From NCBI RefSeq assembly GCF_002878395.1, contig NC_061120.1:114207212-114271211 (forward strand): a stretch of DNA of 64,000 bases, given 5' to 3'. Made by a program: the position numbers and the translations under genes. Position 1 is the first letter of the stretch, and each line of letters begins with the position of its first letter. Below are positions 11,640 to 23,775 of this stretch, in pieces. Source of the DNA: Capsicum annuum (Eukaryota > Streptophyta > Magnoliopsida > Solanales > Solanaceae). A model generated the notes under the pieces. The model did no database searches. It saw nothing but the letters and a program-made list of their open reading frames with translations, and had not been told where the DNA came from.

Positions 11640-12868
11640 AATTATGACTGAGGCGCATGGCATCCGGTATTCTATTCATCCCAATGCTACCAAGATATAC
11701 CGCGATTTGCAGGAAATTTATTGGTGGAATAGTATGAAGAAGGATATACCAAAGTTTGTAGAGAAGTGTGCAACTTGTCATCAGGTAAAAATAGAGCACC
11801 AGAGACCCGGTAGCGTGATGACAGAATTTAACATTCCTACTAATAAGTGGGAAGTGGTGAATATGGATTCCATGACTAGTTTACCTCTCTCTCGTCAGCA
11901 TCATGATTTTATTTGGGTCATTGTAGACAGGTTGACTAAGTCAGCATATTTTCTACCAGTACATACATCTTTTACCACTGAGGACTATGCTAAGCTGTAC
12001 ATTTGAGAGTTAGTAAGTTTGCATGAAGTTCCGTTGTCTATCATCTCCGATAGAGGTATTCAATTTACTTCTTAGTTTTGAAGAGCCTTTCAGAAGGGTC
12101 TCGGCACCCAAGTTCATGTTAGATCCATTTTTTATCCGCAGACCGATGGTCAGGCTTCAAGTACTATCCAAACTTCAAAGGAAAAGTTAAGGGCTTGTGT
12201 TCTTGATTTCAAAGGAATTTGGGATGAACATTTTCTGTTGATTGAATTTGCTTACAACAATAGCTTTCATGCTAGTATTGGAATGGCTCTATTTGAAGCT
12301 TTGTATGGAAGAATATGTAGAACGCCCATAGGTTGGTTTATAGTGGGTGAAGCTGCTGTGATTCGACCTGATGTTGTGTTCAAGGCTATATAGAAAGTTA
12401 AGTTGATTCATGAGAGGTTAAAGACAGTCTAGAGTCTTCAGAAGTCATATGCAGATATGAGAAGAAGAGCTCTTGAGTTTGACGTTGGTGATATAGTGTA
12501 CTTAAAAATTTCACCCATGAAAGGGGTAAAAAGATTTAGAAAGAAAGGGACACTTAGTCCCCAATACGTTAACCCTTATAGAGTTTTCAATCGTGTTGGG
12601 AAAGCAGCTTATGAGGTTGAGTTCCCTGCAGAATTGTCAGTTTTCCATTCTGTGTTTCATGTTTCTATGCTCAAGAAGCATCTCTGATGTTGTTGATCCG
12701 TCGGAAGGTTGTGATGTTCGGGATAAACTTTTGTTTGATGAAATACCAGTTGAAACCCTAGATTATCAAGTCCGTAGACTGAGGAACAAACAAGTTGCCT
12801 TGGTTAAAGTTTTGTGGCGAAATCAATCAATTGAAGGAGCTACTTGGGAAGCAGAAGTAGATATGTGA
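11640..12868 (+). pseudogene. pol (integrase-chromodomain), composite C
   Basis: The zinc-binding HHCC domain is intact at 11650-11790 (H..H, then CATC). Core: the first Asp lies in VNMDSMTSLP, the second in IISDRGIQFTS. The region of the third catalytic residue reads DGQASSTIQ, so the glutamate is lost. A DNA-binding C-terminal part reads MRRRALEFDVGDIVYLKISP (12457-12687). A small deletion after KKHL shifts the frame. The chromodomain (12720-12868, LDYQVRRLRNKQVALVKVLW) then ends at TGA after VDM, although YPHLFS stays readable beyond it. Confidence 0.85.
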
Positions 12869-13125
12869 TCCATTTACCCTCATCTTTTCTCCACGAGTTC
12901 GAATCAAGCTGAAGGTACTATTCCCTTAATTCAGTTTGCTTCTAATCTAATGTATTCAGCTATATGGTTATTCACTCTATTGTTCGTCCATTTGGGGAAG
13001 TACTCAAAAGTTTAGAGTAAAGTGAGGCGTTAGATGTGAGTCGTTTCAGCTATACCTCCTCATTTTTTCTTTTTCTTGGCCTATCTAGCAATATTCAAGG
13101 ATGAATGTGTTCGAGGGGGAGATAT
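12869..13125 (+). other. 3' UTR and polypurine tract of composite C
   Basis: Untranslated stretch between pol and LTR-c, parallel to 5501-5726. The polypurine tract CGAGGGGGAGA (about 13112-13122), the primer for plus-strand DNA synthesis, lies directly before TGTAACACCCC. Confidence 0.75.
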
Positions 13126-15523
13126 TGTAACACCCCGATCATTTCCTAAGCCTAAATTCATCTTTTTAGTAGATATATATGGCTTCCAAAGTGATCGATG
13201 TTTAAATCGTATAGTATTTCTCTAATTTCTAATTTAAGTCATGTGGAGCACTGAATAAGCTTTCAATGGATACCAATTTCATCAAAATCCGACTTCGGAC
13301 AAGAGAGTTATTGCCGTTTTACTAAACATTTTGCGATCGCCCAGGTTTGACGGTCGACCTAACAGACCATTATGTCCCTGGTAGACGGTCAAGTACCCCG
13401 TAAAGCCAAGGAAGTGAATCCTTTTTCAGGACATCGTGCTATGGCCAAGTTGGTGGACCATAAAAAAGTTGACGAACCGTCAGTGGGTTCGTCAGGTCGA
13501 GGTAGAATGTTATATTTTTGGCCCCCAAGTGATGGACGATCTGGTGGACCGTCAGATTCCTGATTGACCGATACTTCGGCCATCACTTTGAGCCAGAACA
13601 TCCCACTTTTGGCACTCAAGTGACAGATAACTTGGTGGATCGTCAGTTCCTCTGACAGACCGTTAGATCTACCGTCACAGGCCCCAATCAGCGATTTTCA
13701 ACTTTTAAAAGGGCATTGTGGGTATTTCTCCCCCCCCCTTATTTTGGTTTTATATATATCCAAGCAAATGAATAAAACCTCATTTCTTCTACTTTCCCTT
13801 TCGAGAACTTTCTAGAAAACTAGGGTTACTTCCAAAACCCCAAAAAAAAAAATCAAATCTTCTTCCATGAATTTCAAGGATCTTCCATAGATTTCTCCAA
13901 GTTGTTCTAGAATTAAGTTCCCCAAGTCAAGGGCCTCACAAATCTTGGTCTAAAAGTGTGAGAAAGAAGTTCGAAACAAGTTTCTACATCTCCAAAATCA
14001 AAATACAAGGTATGTGGGGTTTGAACAAGAACACTCCTTTCATACTTGTGCCTAAAGATTTACTCTCTATTATCGATTTACATGATTTTATTTTTTGCAA
14101 GAGGGTTACACCCAAAATTACTTCATTGATTATTTATGAGATTTGAGTATATTAAATTTGATATTATGATTTATTTACCATCATATTTCTTAAATTGAGA
14201 ATTTGTGCCATGAGTTGAATATTGTTATTTTGAATTGATGATTTTCGAATGATTTGAGATTGGTGTCATGATTTAAGAATTTATATGAGAAATTCGACTA
14301 TTGAATATATATCTATATTTGAGATTGAAAGTCAAGAATGAGTCCTAAGATGTTTCCTTAAAGGTGTTGATATTTGAAATGATTCGATAAGCAAATGTCC
14401 TTGATGTTGAGAAAGATTGTGTTGAGTTGAGTCGAGTTAGGAATCCACAAGATGTTTATGATTTATAGATGAGGTATAAATTTATGTTTTGTTCTTTATA
14501 ATAGACCCATGAGTTGATATTGATTAAGGTGGATTTCCTAACGTATTCTGAGCTGAGTCTGGGAGGAGTATTTAGCACCGAGCGGGAAATATTGTATTTC
14601 CCCAAAACTGTGTGCCACCGTATGATTGATATTGATAATTATGGGCCAAAGGCCGAGTATGAAATTTTGATAACGATATTGAGGTTGTACTCCCTATAAA
14701 GAGTATGACACCCCTACCAATGTGGGTTTCTCTCCTTAGGAGGGCAAAATGTTGGACTCCATGCGGCTCATATGGTGTAGTTATGTCGGTTATAAGAAAC
14801 TCCCACATCTATTTTGATCTAAGTACCAAGAGTTATCGAGTCACTCTATGTCATGACCCAAAGAGTTTGAGTTGAGTTACATGATTTATGAGATTTATGA
14901 AGCATATTTTATTACTGATAACTTACAAAAATGATGTTTTAATAATTCAAGCAAAGAGAGTTATTATTGTCAGCATGCATGATTTTCTTATTCATTTATG
15001 ATATTATCTAAAATGTTGCATCCACCCCCATATACTCAGTACATTCCCAAGTATAGACTCCGATACTCTTTTGTATTATTTATTTCCTCAAGATATAGGT
15101 TCAGGTGCTCAGTCTCAGTAGCGACAGTGATCTTTGAGTATCTTCATCTAATTTCTGCGGTTGCTGAGTCCTCTTGATTCGAGGACCTGTATTTCTGATT
15201 TTGTCTTTTTAATAGATGGTTGTTTACTTTTAGTTTAGTATAAGTTAGTTAGGAATCTTTCCAAATGACTCCTCAGTCCTATGTAATAGAGGCTTTGTCA
15301 GACTAGTGTACCAACATGTATAGAGATTTCAATATTTTGTTTGTACAAGGCAGTATTACTTCGTATTTAAGTATGTTCATGACGTAGTTATTTCTTTTTT
15401 ATCTTAGCATGATTTGTGCTATAATGAGTTCTAAAAGTGATAACAGGCTTAGAGGGTTAGCTTGAGGCTAAATTTGCGTTGAGCACCATGTTACATCTCA
15501 GGATAGGTTCTTGGGGCGTTATA
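13126..15523 (+). repeat. Composite C LTR-c (3' LTR)
   Basis: TGTAACACCCC to GCGTTATA. Colinear with LTR-b: GGACCGTC cluster (about 13345-13680), GGGCATTGTGGGTATTTC box, TATA TTTATATATATCC near 13750, donor-like AAG|GTATGT at 14008-14015, and GTGAGTCCTC-type module near 15164 (mutated). The terminal C of CA has become T. Confidence 0.87.
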
Positions 15524-15950
15524 AGATAGAGGCAGACAAGATAAGGAAGAGTAATAGATTGAGGGGTAACAAGAGGGATAGATCAGAGTAGCATGAGTAT
15601 AGTTAGGCTAGGTCCCTAAGAGGGAACTGCCAAGAGTTCCAGGGTCGTTCATCCATGCTAGTGCCTTCATTAGCTAGTGCTCCCGCTCCTAGAGGTAGGT
15701 AGGAGTAATGGAATAGGTATTCTATGTCCCAATCACAGAATACTATAAGTAACATACCCCGCTATTCTCCATGTGCTAAGTGTGGTAGGGATCATGCCGG
15801 TGAGTGTTTAGCAGACCAGATGGGGTTGTTTTGGTTATGGCGAGCTGGGCTACAGACTTAGAGATTATTCATATGCTAGGAAGGGGAACAGAGATGCCCG
15901 ACCCCAGACACAGACTACAAGTGCACTAACTATTTTAGCTTGTTCTGCCC
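15524..15950 (+). pseudogene. gag fragment, array B internal 1 (second part)
   Basis: Resumes the B gag interrupted at 5320, reading IEADKIRKSNRLRGNKRDRSE, the basic linker before the nucleocapsid. The zinc knuckle near 15829-15870 reads CFGYGELGYRLRDYS: three of four metal ligands are lost by single transitions (two Cys to Tyr, one His to Tyr). Copies 2 and 3 of the array keep all four ligands. Confidence 0.75.
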
Positions 15951-16020
15951 CTGCTCAAGGCACTTCATCTAGCATTGCTGGCGTTCAGCGCCAATAGGAT
16001 TTTATGCCTTACCATTCCAT

Positions 16021-17850
16021 CAGGAGATGGAGGATTCTCCCGATGCTGTTACTGGTATGATCCATGTCTTTTTATTTGATGTTTTTGTGTTGTTGGATCT
16101 CAGGTCAAGTTTATCTTATGTGACCCCATTAGTTGCTGTGAATTTCAAAATGAGTCCTGAGAAGATTCCAGAGCCTTTCCTAGTTTCCACACTAGTAGGG
16201 AAGTCAGTTGTTGCTAAATAAGTGTATAGAGATTATTGTAATATTGTTATTCATAGATTCATATTTGCTTATTTAACAAAGTTGGACATGGTAGATTTTG
16301 ACATTATTCTGGGTATGGATTGGTTTCATTCTTGTTATGCATCAATAGACTGTCGTACCTACTTACTCAAGTTTTAGTTCCCTGATGAACGAGTTTTTGA
16401 GTGGTCCAGGAGTTTGGTATATCCTAATTAGTGTCAAAGATACTAAGTTCAAGGCCCAAACTATTCAGTCAGTAAACATTGTTAATGAGTTTCATTATGA
16501 TTTTCAAAAAGATCTCCTAGAGGGACTCCCGATAGAGAGATAGAATTCATGATTGACCTTCTTCTCGATACTCAGCCTATTTTTATTCCGCCATACTGTA
16601 TGGCACCTGCAGAGCTTAAGGAGTTCAAATAACAACTCAAAGATCTTTTAGAAAGGGGATTCATAAGGCCAAGTATCTCTTCTTGGGGTGGACTTGTTCT
16701 TTTCATGTGAAAGAAAGCTAGTTCTTTACGTATGTACTTTGAATATCGTTATCTTAAAAAGGTCACAGTTAATAATAAGTACCCTCTTTTGAAACTTGAT
16801 AATCTATTTGATCAGTTGCAAGGCGCAAGTTATTTCTCCAAGATAGACCTTCGATCCAGCTATCATTAGTGTAAAATGAGGGAATGTGATATTCCAATGA
16901 CAGCCTTCCAAACTCATAATGGTCATTTTGAGTTTCTAGTCATGTCTTTTGGGTAAACCAATGCCCATCAGCCTTTATGGACCTTATGAATCGATTGTTC
17001 AAGAAATATCTTGATATGTTGGTCAGTATTTTCAAAGATGATATCCTTGTGTACTCCCGTACTGAGAATGACCATGAAGATCATCTTAGAATTATCTTGG
17101 AAACTCTTAGAGATCACCAGCTGTTCACAAAATTCAACATGTGCGAATTTTGTCCAAGATCAGTAGCCTTTCTAGGTTACAATATTTTAGCCAAAGGTAT
17201 TAGAGTTGATCCCCAAAAGATAGAAGCTGTAAGAAATTGGCCTAGACCTATCTCTCTATCTGACATTAGAAGTTTCTTGGGTTTAGCTGGCTACTACCTC
17301 CATTTTGTTGAAGGTTTCTACTCTATTGTGCCTCGCATGACCCGATTGACCCAAAAGAAAGTTATGTTCCAATGGTCGGATTCCTATAAGAAAAGTTTTC
17401 AAGAGTTCAACACTCGACTTACTTCGGCCCCAGTGTTGACTTTTCCTGATAGTACAGATGGTTTTGTGGTATATTGTGATGGCTCTAGAGTTTTTTTGGG
17501 TTGTGTTTTGATGAAAAGACGTAAGGTTAAAGCCTATGCTTCTAGACAGTTGAAACTATATGAATAGAACTACCCAACCCATGATCTTAAGATAGATGTT
17601 TTGGTCTTTGCTTTTTAAATATGGAGACACTATCTTAATGGTGTTCATGTTGACATGTTTACTAATCAAAAAAGCCTGCAGTACATGTTTACTTACATAG
17701 AGTTGAACCTAAGGTAGAGGATGTGGTTAGAGTTGTCAAAAAACTATGATATGAGTGTGTTGTATCACTTGGGAAATGCATATGTAGTGGCAGATGCCCT
17801 TAGTAGGTTGTCTATGGGTAGTGTTACTCATGCACATGAAGATATAAAAG
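16021..17850 (+). pseudogene. pol (protease-RT-RNase H), array B internal 1
   Basis: Protease frame 16027-16221 has LDLRSSLSYVTP where copies 2 and 3 have LDPGS: both active-site neighbours changed by transitions. RT: about 16540-17330. The longest open stretch, 16977-17567 (196 codons), spans the catalytic FKDDILVYSRTEN, then FLGLAGYY, the RT-RNase H connection (LTQKKVMFQWSD) and the start of RNase H (GFVVYCDGS). RNase H ends with VADALSRLSMGSVTH (about 17790-17832). Stops upstream and downstream make it non-functional. Confidence 0.85.
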
Positions 17851-18099
17851 AGTTAGCTCATGATGTGCATCGTTTGGATAGGCTGGGTGTTAGGTTGCTT
17901 GATTTTACCGAGGGAAGTACTTTGGTGCAAAGTAGTTCCGAATCCTCTTTAGTTTTAGAAGTGAAAAAGAAGCAAGACTTAGATGATAGTTTGGTCAGAC
18001 TAAAGGGGTCAGTTAAGGACCAGAAGATAGAGGTTTTCTCCCAAGAGGGAGATGGTTTGCTGAGATTGCAGAGTAAATTATGTGGTCTATGTATGGGTA

Positions 18100-19350
18100 A
18101 TCTAAGGTAGTGAATTATTGCTGAAGCGCATGGCACATGATATTCTATTCATCTTGGCGCTACCAAGATGTACCACAACTTGTGGAAAATCTATTGGTGG
18201 AGTGGTATGAGTAAGGATATAGCTAGATTTGTAGGAATGTAAGCAATTTGTCAACAAGTTAAGATAGAGCACCAAAGACCAACTGGTGTAATGGAAGTGT
18301 TTGGTATTCGTATTTGGATGTGGGAAGAGGTGAATATGGATTTAGTAACTGGTTTATCTTTTTTGCGGCGTCATCATAATTTTATTTGGTTTGTAGAAGA
18401 TAGATTGACTAACTCAGTGCATTTCCTACCTGTGCATATATCTTATAAAGCTGAGGATTATATGTATTGTATATTCGGGAGTTGGTCTGGTTGCATGGAG
18501 ATCCCTATTCTATCATCTAAAATTGGGGTACTTAATTCACTTCTTAGTTTTGAAGAGTGTTTTATTTGGGTCTTGGTACCCAAGTTTATTTGAGTTCTGC
18601 TTTTCATCCACAGACAGATGGTCAGGCCAAGAGGACCATTAAGATCATAGAATATATGTTATGGGCGTGTGCACTTGATTTCAAAGTTTATTGGGATGAG
18701 CATTTGTCACGGATCGAGTTTCCATAGAATAATAGTTTCCATGCTTGCATCGAGATGGAAACATTTGAGGCTTTGTATGGTAGAAGATATAGATTCCTCA
18801 TAGGTTGGTTTAAAAAGGGTGAGGCTACTGTGATTGGGCCTGATGTAGTATTTAAGGCTATGGAGAAGGTGAAGTTGATTTGAGAAAGGTCAAAGATAGC
18901 TCAGAGTCTTCAAAAGTCATATGCCGATGTGAGGAGAAGAGAACTTGAGTTTGAGGTGGGTGATTTGGTGTACTTGAAGATTTCACCCTCGAAAAGGGTG
19001 AAGAGGTTTGGTATGAAGGGAAAACATAGCCCCCGTTATGTTGGCCCCTATAGAGTCCTGAGCCGTGTTGGTAAAGTAGCCTATGAAGTTGAGTTTGCCG
19101 CAGAGTTTCCATGCGTTCATTTTATTTTTTTTGTCTCCATGCTTAAAAAACATATTGGTGATTCCGCTGTAGTGGATCCTTTAGAGAGTGCTGATATTCA
19201 GAATAGTCTTTTATTTGATGAAATTCCTATTGAGATTTTAAATTTTCAGATTCGTAGACTGAGGAACAAAGAAGTTCCCTTGGTCAAAGTTTTATGGCAG
19301 AACCAGTTAGTTGTGGGCTACTTGGGAGACAGAAGCAGACATTTGAGCCA
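18100..19350 (+). pseudogene. pol (integrase-chromodomain), array B internal 1
   Basis: Zinc domain: EAHGT*YSIHLG, with one cysteine position lost. Core: VNMDLVTGLS keeps the first Asp. The second-Asp segment is disrupted (SSKIGVLNSL). The third reads DGQAKRTIK, lysine for the catalytic glutamate. C-terminal part 18929-19350: RRRELEFEVGDLVYLKISPSK, then LSPRYVGPYRVL, then the chromodomain (LNFQIRRLRNKEVPLVKVLW). A frameshift near 19310 destroys the ATWE segment. Confidence 0.83.
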
Positions 19351-19601
19351 AGTACCTGGACCTCTTTTCTGCGAGTTTAAATAAGCCAATGGTAATATTC
19401 TTACTTAATTCTGCCCTTCTAACCTAAAGTTGAGCTATGCCTCTACCCTTATTAATTTTATGCATTCTCTAAAGTATTCAAGACTTTAGGAAGATATAGA
19501 GTAAGTTTAGCGAGTTCTTCTTGCTTTATGTACTCAATTTCCTTCATGATCTAAGCTTAACTAGCGACATTCGTTGATGAATGTTTCCAAGGGGGAGATA
19601 T
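19351..19601 (+). other. 3' UTR and polypurine tract, array B internal 1
   Basis: Untranslated stretch parallel to 31470-31722 and 37331-37586. The tract AAGGGGGAGA (19589-19598) precedes the LTR2 start (TG at 19602). Confidence 0.72.
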
Positions 19602-19854
19602 TGTAATGCCCTAAATTTTTTAAGCTGAATTTTTCCTCGAGAAGGTTAAGAAGTGATTTCGTAAGTGAGTATCGTTTTAACCATATAGAATTTCCCTAAT
19701 TTCAATAAGCTTTCTAGTGATATAAGATTAGTCCAAATCTAATGCCTGGGTAAGAAGTTATGGATAATTTAAGTCCTAGTCGTAAAACAACATAATTTTA
19801 GTGCTTGACGCATCACGGAGATGGTCTATTTGATGATTGTCAAATTCCAATGGA
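19602..19854 (+). repeat. Array B LTR2 (first 253 bp)
   Basis: Starts TGTAATGCCC and follows LTR1, LTR3 and LTR4 through the first GCGCATCACGGAGA-type motif and TGATGATTGTCAAATTCC. Homology stops at about 19854, where EPRV sequence begins. The other roughly 2.1 kb of the LTR does not appear on the far side of the EPRV. Confidence 0.82.
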
Positions 19855-19881
19855 GATATTCCTTTGGGATTTAGCTAAAAA
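19855..19881. other. EPRV-side junction sequence, left
   Basis: A short stretch between the end of the B LTR2 homology and the inverted repeat. It is probably leader sequence that diverges from the right copy. No target duplication is visible. Confidence 0.35.
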
Positions 19882-20297
19882 TTCCCATGTTCTAGACAAT
19901 ATATGAACTTATCAGATTTGGTATATTTCATTTGTTTAGAACCAATAAAAGGATCTAAAAGGATTAATTGATGAAATATGAGAGAAGATAAAACCAAAAC
20001 AATTAAAAAAAAACTTACAAGATTTTATTCAAACTTTGTTAACTGAAAACATTACAAGAGAGTTCAGGCAAGCGGAATATTTCTTATGTTGGAAATTTTC
20101 TGATGCCTTCTCTAGAATTACAACATGTCTTATATAGACAAAAGTGAAAGATAAAATACATCTAAAGTGTACAAGTGTAAGGCTAAGATTAAATCTTAGT
20201 AGCCGACAGTCCTTTTGTAAAGGTAGTTGAGTGCTTTTGCTTTTTGAAAAAGCTGAGTGCTTTGCTTTTGAAAAGCTTGTCTATAAGATTCCCATTA
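19882..20297 (-). repeat. EPRV inverted repeat, left copy (promoter/leader)
   Basis: Reverse complement of 25085-25513 over most of its length. In minus orientation it has the TATA-like TCTATATAAGACATG (TATA near 20129-20138), an AATAAA signal near 20022-20032, and then the leader. Where the right copy has a primer-binding site, this copy has unrelated sequence of similar length (about 19905-19945). Homology returns at CATATATTGTCTAGA and stops near 19882. Confidence 0.82.
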
Positions 20298-20376
20298 GGA
20301 ACAGTAGAATGCCCTTTCAAAAAATAAAGTCCGGTTCTTTGAACCTCTACCTTTTTGAAGGGTCATTTCCCTATTC

Positions 20377-21420
20377 TTAATAAGGGTCCATATAGGCCAT
20401 AGCTATTCGTTTGGGATTTAGGATATCTCCATTATTATCACTGCTTCCTATGGAAGAAGCTTCTTCTAGAAGCTGTAAGAATTTTTCTTCATTAGTTTCC
20501 TGGCTTTCCATATCATGCAAAGCCTTCTTCAATTTTACTTTTAGTGCCTTCTTATTTTGTAAAGCATTGTTTGGAGGTGAGACTGGTGAAGCTGTATTTC
20601 CTTTATCCGGAGTCTTTGTCACTATTGGCTTGGGAGTCCAGCCTTTGACCTTTATCTCTTTGGATAAATATTTGATACGATCTTGTTCTCCTTTAGCAAA
20701 GTTCCAAGATATAATGTATGAAACTCACATTTTAATAAAGAATTTGCACATTTGAATGTGCTCTGGGAGGGTTACACACCCTTCTTTTGAACAGAAATCA
20801 TTAAAAGTGTTAATGAATTGTAGAGGGAGGATTTCTTTGATTCCTTCAAAATAGATCCACCATTCGTTGAATCATCTAGGGATAATAGCTTCTACCATGG
20901 CCAGACAATATTTAATAAACCGGGTGTGCCTTAGTCTGACATATAAGAAATTAAACCATACAGACTTGTAATCATACCAATTATACGTTTGAGGCCTGTG
21001 AGGCATCGATAAGGCAATTGGGGTACGCAGGTGATCTGCCAACTAGTTGAAAGGTGCTAATAGCCTTTGGATGGTGAACCTAGAATAGTCGATGTATTCT
21101 GAGTTCCTTTCATTTATGGAATGTTCGACTTCGATAGAGTCGGTGTCCAAAAGGATAGCTTCATAGTATCTTCTTGTTTTGAGTGGATTCTCCGTATCCA
21201 CAAAGTTTTTATCATTGTAGACTGGCTTTATTAGCTGGTCTAGTGGATATCCTTCATATTCTTTATCATGGGCAAGAACTGGCATTACCTGAGTGGTAAT
21301 GAATTTGAATTCCTCTTTGATGGGAGGAGTTGTTGCTCTCGTTTTGACTGTTGTAGGATCTACAACTTGTGCGAAGGTTTCAGGAGCCTTCATAGTATAA
21401 CTCTGCTTTGACTGAACAGA
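20377..21420 (-). pseudogene. EPRV ORF4-like region, downstream of pol
   Basis: Two open pieces in the position where caulimovirids carry their last ORF. 21393-21043 contains TRRYYEAILLDTDSIEVEH; 20622-20377 is lysine/glutamate-rich and may form a coiled coil (KALKVKLKKALHDME). By position it could correspond to the translational transactivator/inclusion-body ORF, but I see no decisive motif. The two pieces are separated by stops and frame changes near 20640-21040. The viral promoter copy lies just downstream. Confidence 0.55.
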
Positions 21421-21700
21421 CGAACTTGATGATTATCCTTTATCAAAAGGTTTATTAGTCTTCAAATCTATCAATCTAGTTGGCGTTGGTAGAGGAAGCT
21501 TTGGAAATTCTGCAAAAGCTGCATATTTGTTTTGAAACGGTAACTGTAGTTATTGTTTTAGTGTAGGCCTTTGAGGGATTAATGGTCTTAACGGATTCAG
21601 CAAGGCTTACGAAGTGTCAAATGGTCGGGCCATCTTTGTATGTTCCTGTTTGCTCCCGACTGGGATTTTCCCAAGTGTAGTGGATCTTATTCCGGTCCTG
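21421..21700 (-). other. EPRV pol tail / spacer
   Basis: Between RNase H and the ORF4-like region on the minus strand. Short proline- and asparagine-rich readings occur with stops in all frames. Probably the degraded end of pol and the start of ORF4; no domain recognised. Confidence 0.4.
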
Positions 21701-22290
21701 GAAGAATTCTCTTGTTAGAAAATTGGGAAGGGAATTGTTTTACCCTTTGATAAATTCTATTTGAAAATCAAAGCTAGATAGGAGAGCTTGCCATCTAGCA
21801 AATATTTCTTTAGAAACTAGATTTTTAACATCCTTTTGTAAAATCTCTTTACCAGATTTACAATCTACTCAAAGTAAAAATTCCTTGTTAATAAGGTCAT
21901 CGTGAAATTTTGTAATACATAATACTATAGATAAAATTTCTTTTTTGATAGTGCAATAGTTTCTTTGGGAGGAAATCCAGATTCCAGATGTAAATCTAAC
22001 TAATTGTTCAGAGGAATTACTGCTAATCTTTTGCTTCAGAATACCTCTATACCCGAGATCTGAAGCATCAGTATCGACAATCATAAAGGCTTTAGGGTTA
22101 GGGATACCAAAACAAGGAAGGTCTTTGACTAATTCCTTTATCTTAATGACAGCTCTGGTTTGCTCAGAGCTCCAAGGAACTGGAATATTTTTAAGTGTTT
22201 TGTAAAGAGTTTCACAGACTTGCCTAATGTTAGGGATAAAGTCAGCTACATAGTTAACGCTTCCTAAGAAACTCTGAAGCTGGGTTTTAT
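21700..22290 (-). pseudogene. EPRV RNase H region of pol
   Basis: Same reading frame as the RT upstream. Contains FLGSVNYVADFIPNIR (thumb/connection) and then the RNase H start MIVDTDASDLGYRGIL (from 22084), with the first catalytic Asp in DTDAS, followed by SSQRNYCTIKKEILSIV, which holds the conserved glutamate. A TGA after EFLL interrupts the reading, which then continues in frame as VDCKSGKEILQKDV. Confidence 0.8.
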
Positions 22291-23116
22291 AGCTAATTTC
22301 ATTAGGGAATTTGGAGGAGAACTCTATGGCCCTGCAAATAGGTTTATAACTACCCTAATAAAGATCATGCCCTAAGAATCTTATAGATGTCTGGAAAAGC
22401 TTCATTTTCTTAGCACTTATGACTAAGCCATTAAGCTTAACAATTTTGAACAAAGTATTGAGGTGTTTAAAATGAGAATCAATGTTCTCAGAGAAAATAA
22501 GCACATTATCAATATAAACAATTAACATATGGCTATAAGGATTGAAAATACAGTTCATGATATTTTGGAACTTTGATGGAGCATTTTTGAGTCCGAATGG
22601 CAAGACATTCCATTCAAAATGTCCAAAAGGGACATTGAAAGTAGTCTTGAATTTGTTGTGTTCAGCAATTTAAATCTGCCAAAATCCTGACCTCATATCA
22701 AACTTACTATAAAGATTAGCTTTAAAAGTTCTCTTTAAAAGATCCCTTTTGTTAGGAATCGGATGTCTGATCCATTTCAAAACTGCATTCAAAGGCTTGA
22801 AATTTATTACTAGCCTGGGAGTACCTCGTTCCTTTTCTGCGCTGTTATTTACATAAAAGGCAGAACATCTCCAAGGAGAATTAGAGGGTCTAATAATCCC
22901 ATTTTCTAATAAATGGTTTATCTCATTTTTGCAGATTTCCTTCATTTCTTGATTTATTTGAATGGGTCTCGCCTTAGTTGGGATAGCCTGTTCATTGAAT
23001 CCAGTAATGTAAGGAAGTTCTACTAAATGCCTCTTTCTTTCCCAAAATGCATTAGGAAATTCAGAAAAAACTTCTTTTTCGAAAGTTTTTTGAAGATTGA
23101 CAATTTTACTCACCAT
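22290..23116 (-). pseudogene. EPRV reverse transcriptase region of pol
   Basis: Reads in one frame from 23116, with only a few stops. RT motifs: LLENGIIRPSNSPW, PRLVINFKPLNAVL, LYSKFDMRSGFWQI (TAA directly after), FGHFEWNVLPFGLKNAPSKFQ, and the catalytic box YIDNVLIFS, where caulimovirids have YxDD. The second aspartate is therefore changed to asparagine (single G-to-A). The low number of stops compared with the gypsy copies suggests a younger insertion or less decay. Confidence 0.86.
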
Positions 23117-23770
23117 CTCCGGGTTTTTAAAATTTGTTCAATTTTCTTTATTTGAATTTCTTGCTTAAGAAAACAAATATGTGAAGAAAGTCTGTTAATT
23201 TTAAAAGTAGTTCTTTCTTTAATAAGGTTACCTTCTTCTTGTGAGAGAGGCCTTAATAAAGGGAAGAATAGATTTTGATTTAATATCGTCGTGCGAATTC
23301 CATCAAAATCACTTGTGTAAGGTCGAATTTGATTAACAAAAGGTATTCCTAGAATGATATCTTCAGCTATACCTTCAGTAATGATAAAATCATTGACAAG
23401 ACAAATGCCATTATTGCAGATATGGGCTTTTGCAAGCTTGTAATCGATTTTCATCTATTCCCCAGTGGTGGAGTATAGACGAGAAGTTGTTTTCTATAGA
23501 TATTTGATGGGTATGTCCTTTGACGATGGAATTTCTATTGGCTCTAGTATCAAAAAGGGCGACTCTATTATGAACAAAGTCTTTGTTTCTGACAATTTTT
23601 ACTGTGATATGCTCGCTGTAAGCTTTAATGACTGTTATAGCGGCACATGAGGTAGAGGTAAAGTCCAAGCCGAGGAATGATCCTGGCTCTTTGAGGTGAT
23701 TATTTTGATCATTGATCATCTTAGAAGCTCTAGGTGATTCTGCTGGGGAATCATGCTCTGGAAGAGACAC
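23110..23770 (-). pseudogene. EPRV protease region of pol
   Basis: First piece 23770-23411 contains the aspartic protease active-site segment VALFDTRANRNSI: DTG has become DTR. The second piece, 23454-23110, in another frame, continues with FIITEGIAEDIILGIPFVNQI, the typical ILG end of retroviral-type proteases. The frameshift near 23450 separates them. RT follows, overlapping by a few bases. Confidence 0.8.
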
Positions 23771-23775
23771 ATTTT

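Larger units (their letters stand above)
5321..15523 (+). mobile_element. Composite C: nested Ty3/gypsy tandem array with three LTR copies
   Basis: Inserted into gag of B internal 1. Order: LTR-a 5321-5403 (first 83 bp only); the end of pol plus 3' UTR (5400-5726); LTR-b 5727-8092; primer site; gag-pol 8303-12868; polypurine tract; LTR-c 13126-15523. The first unit has lost nearly all of its LTR and internal region. One pair of target duplications surrounds the composite. The pol domains are again chromovirus-type, from a family related to B but distinct in its LTRs. Confidence 0.83.
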
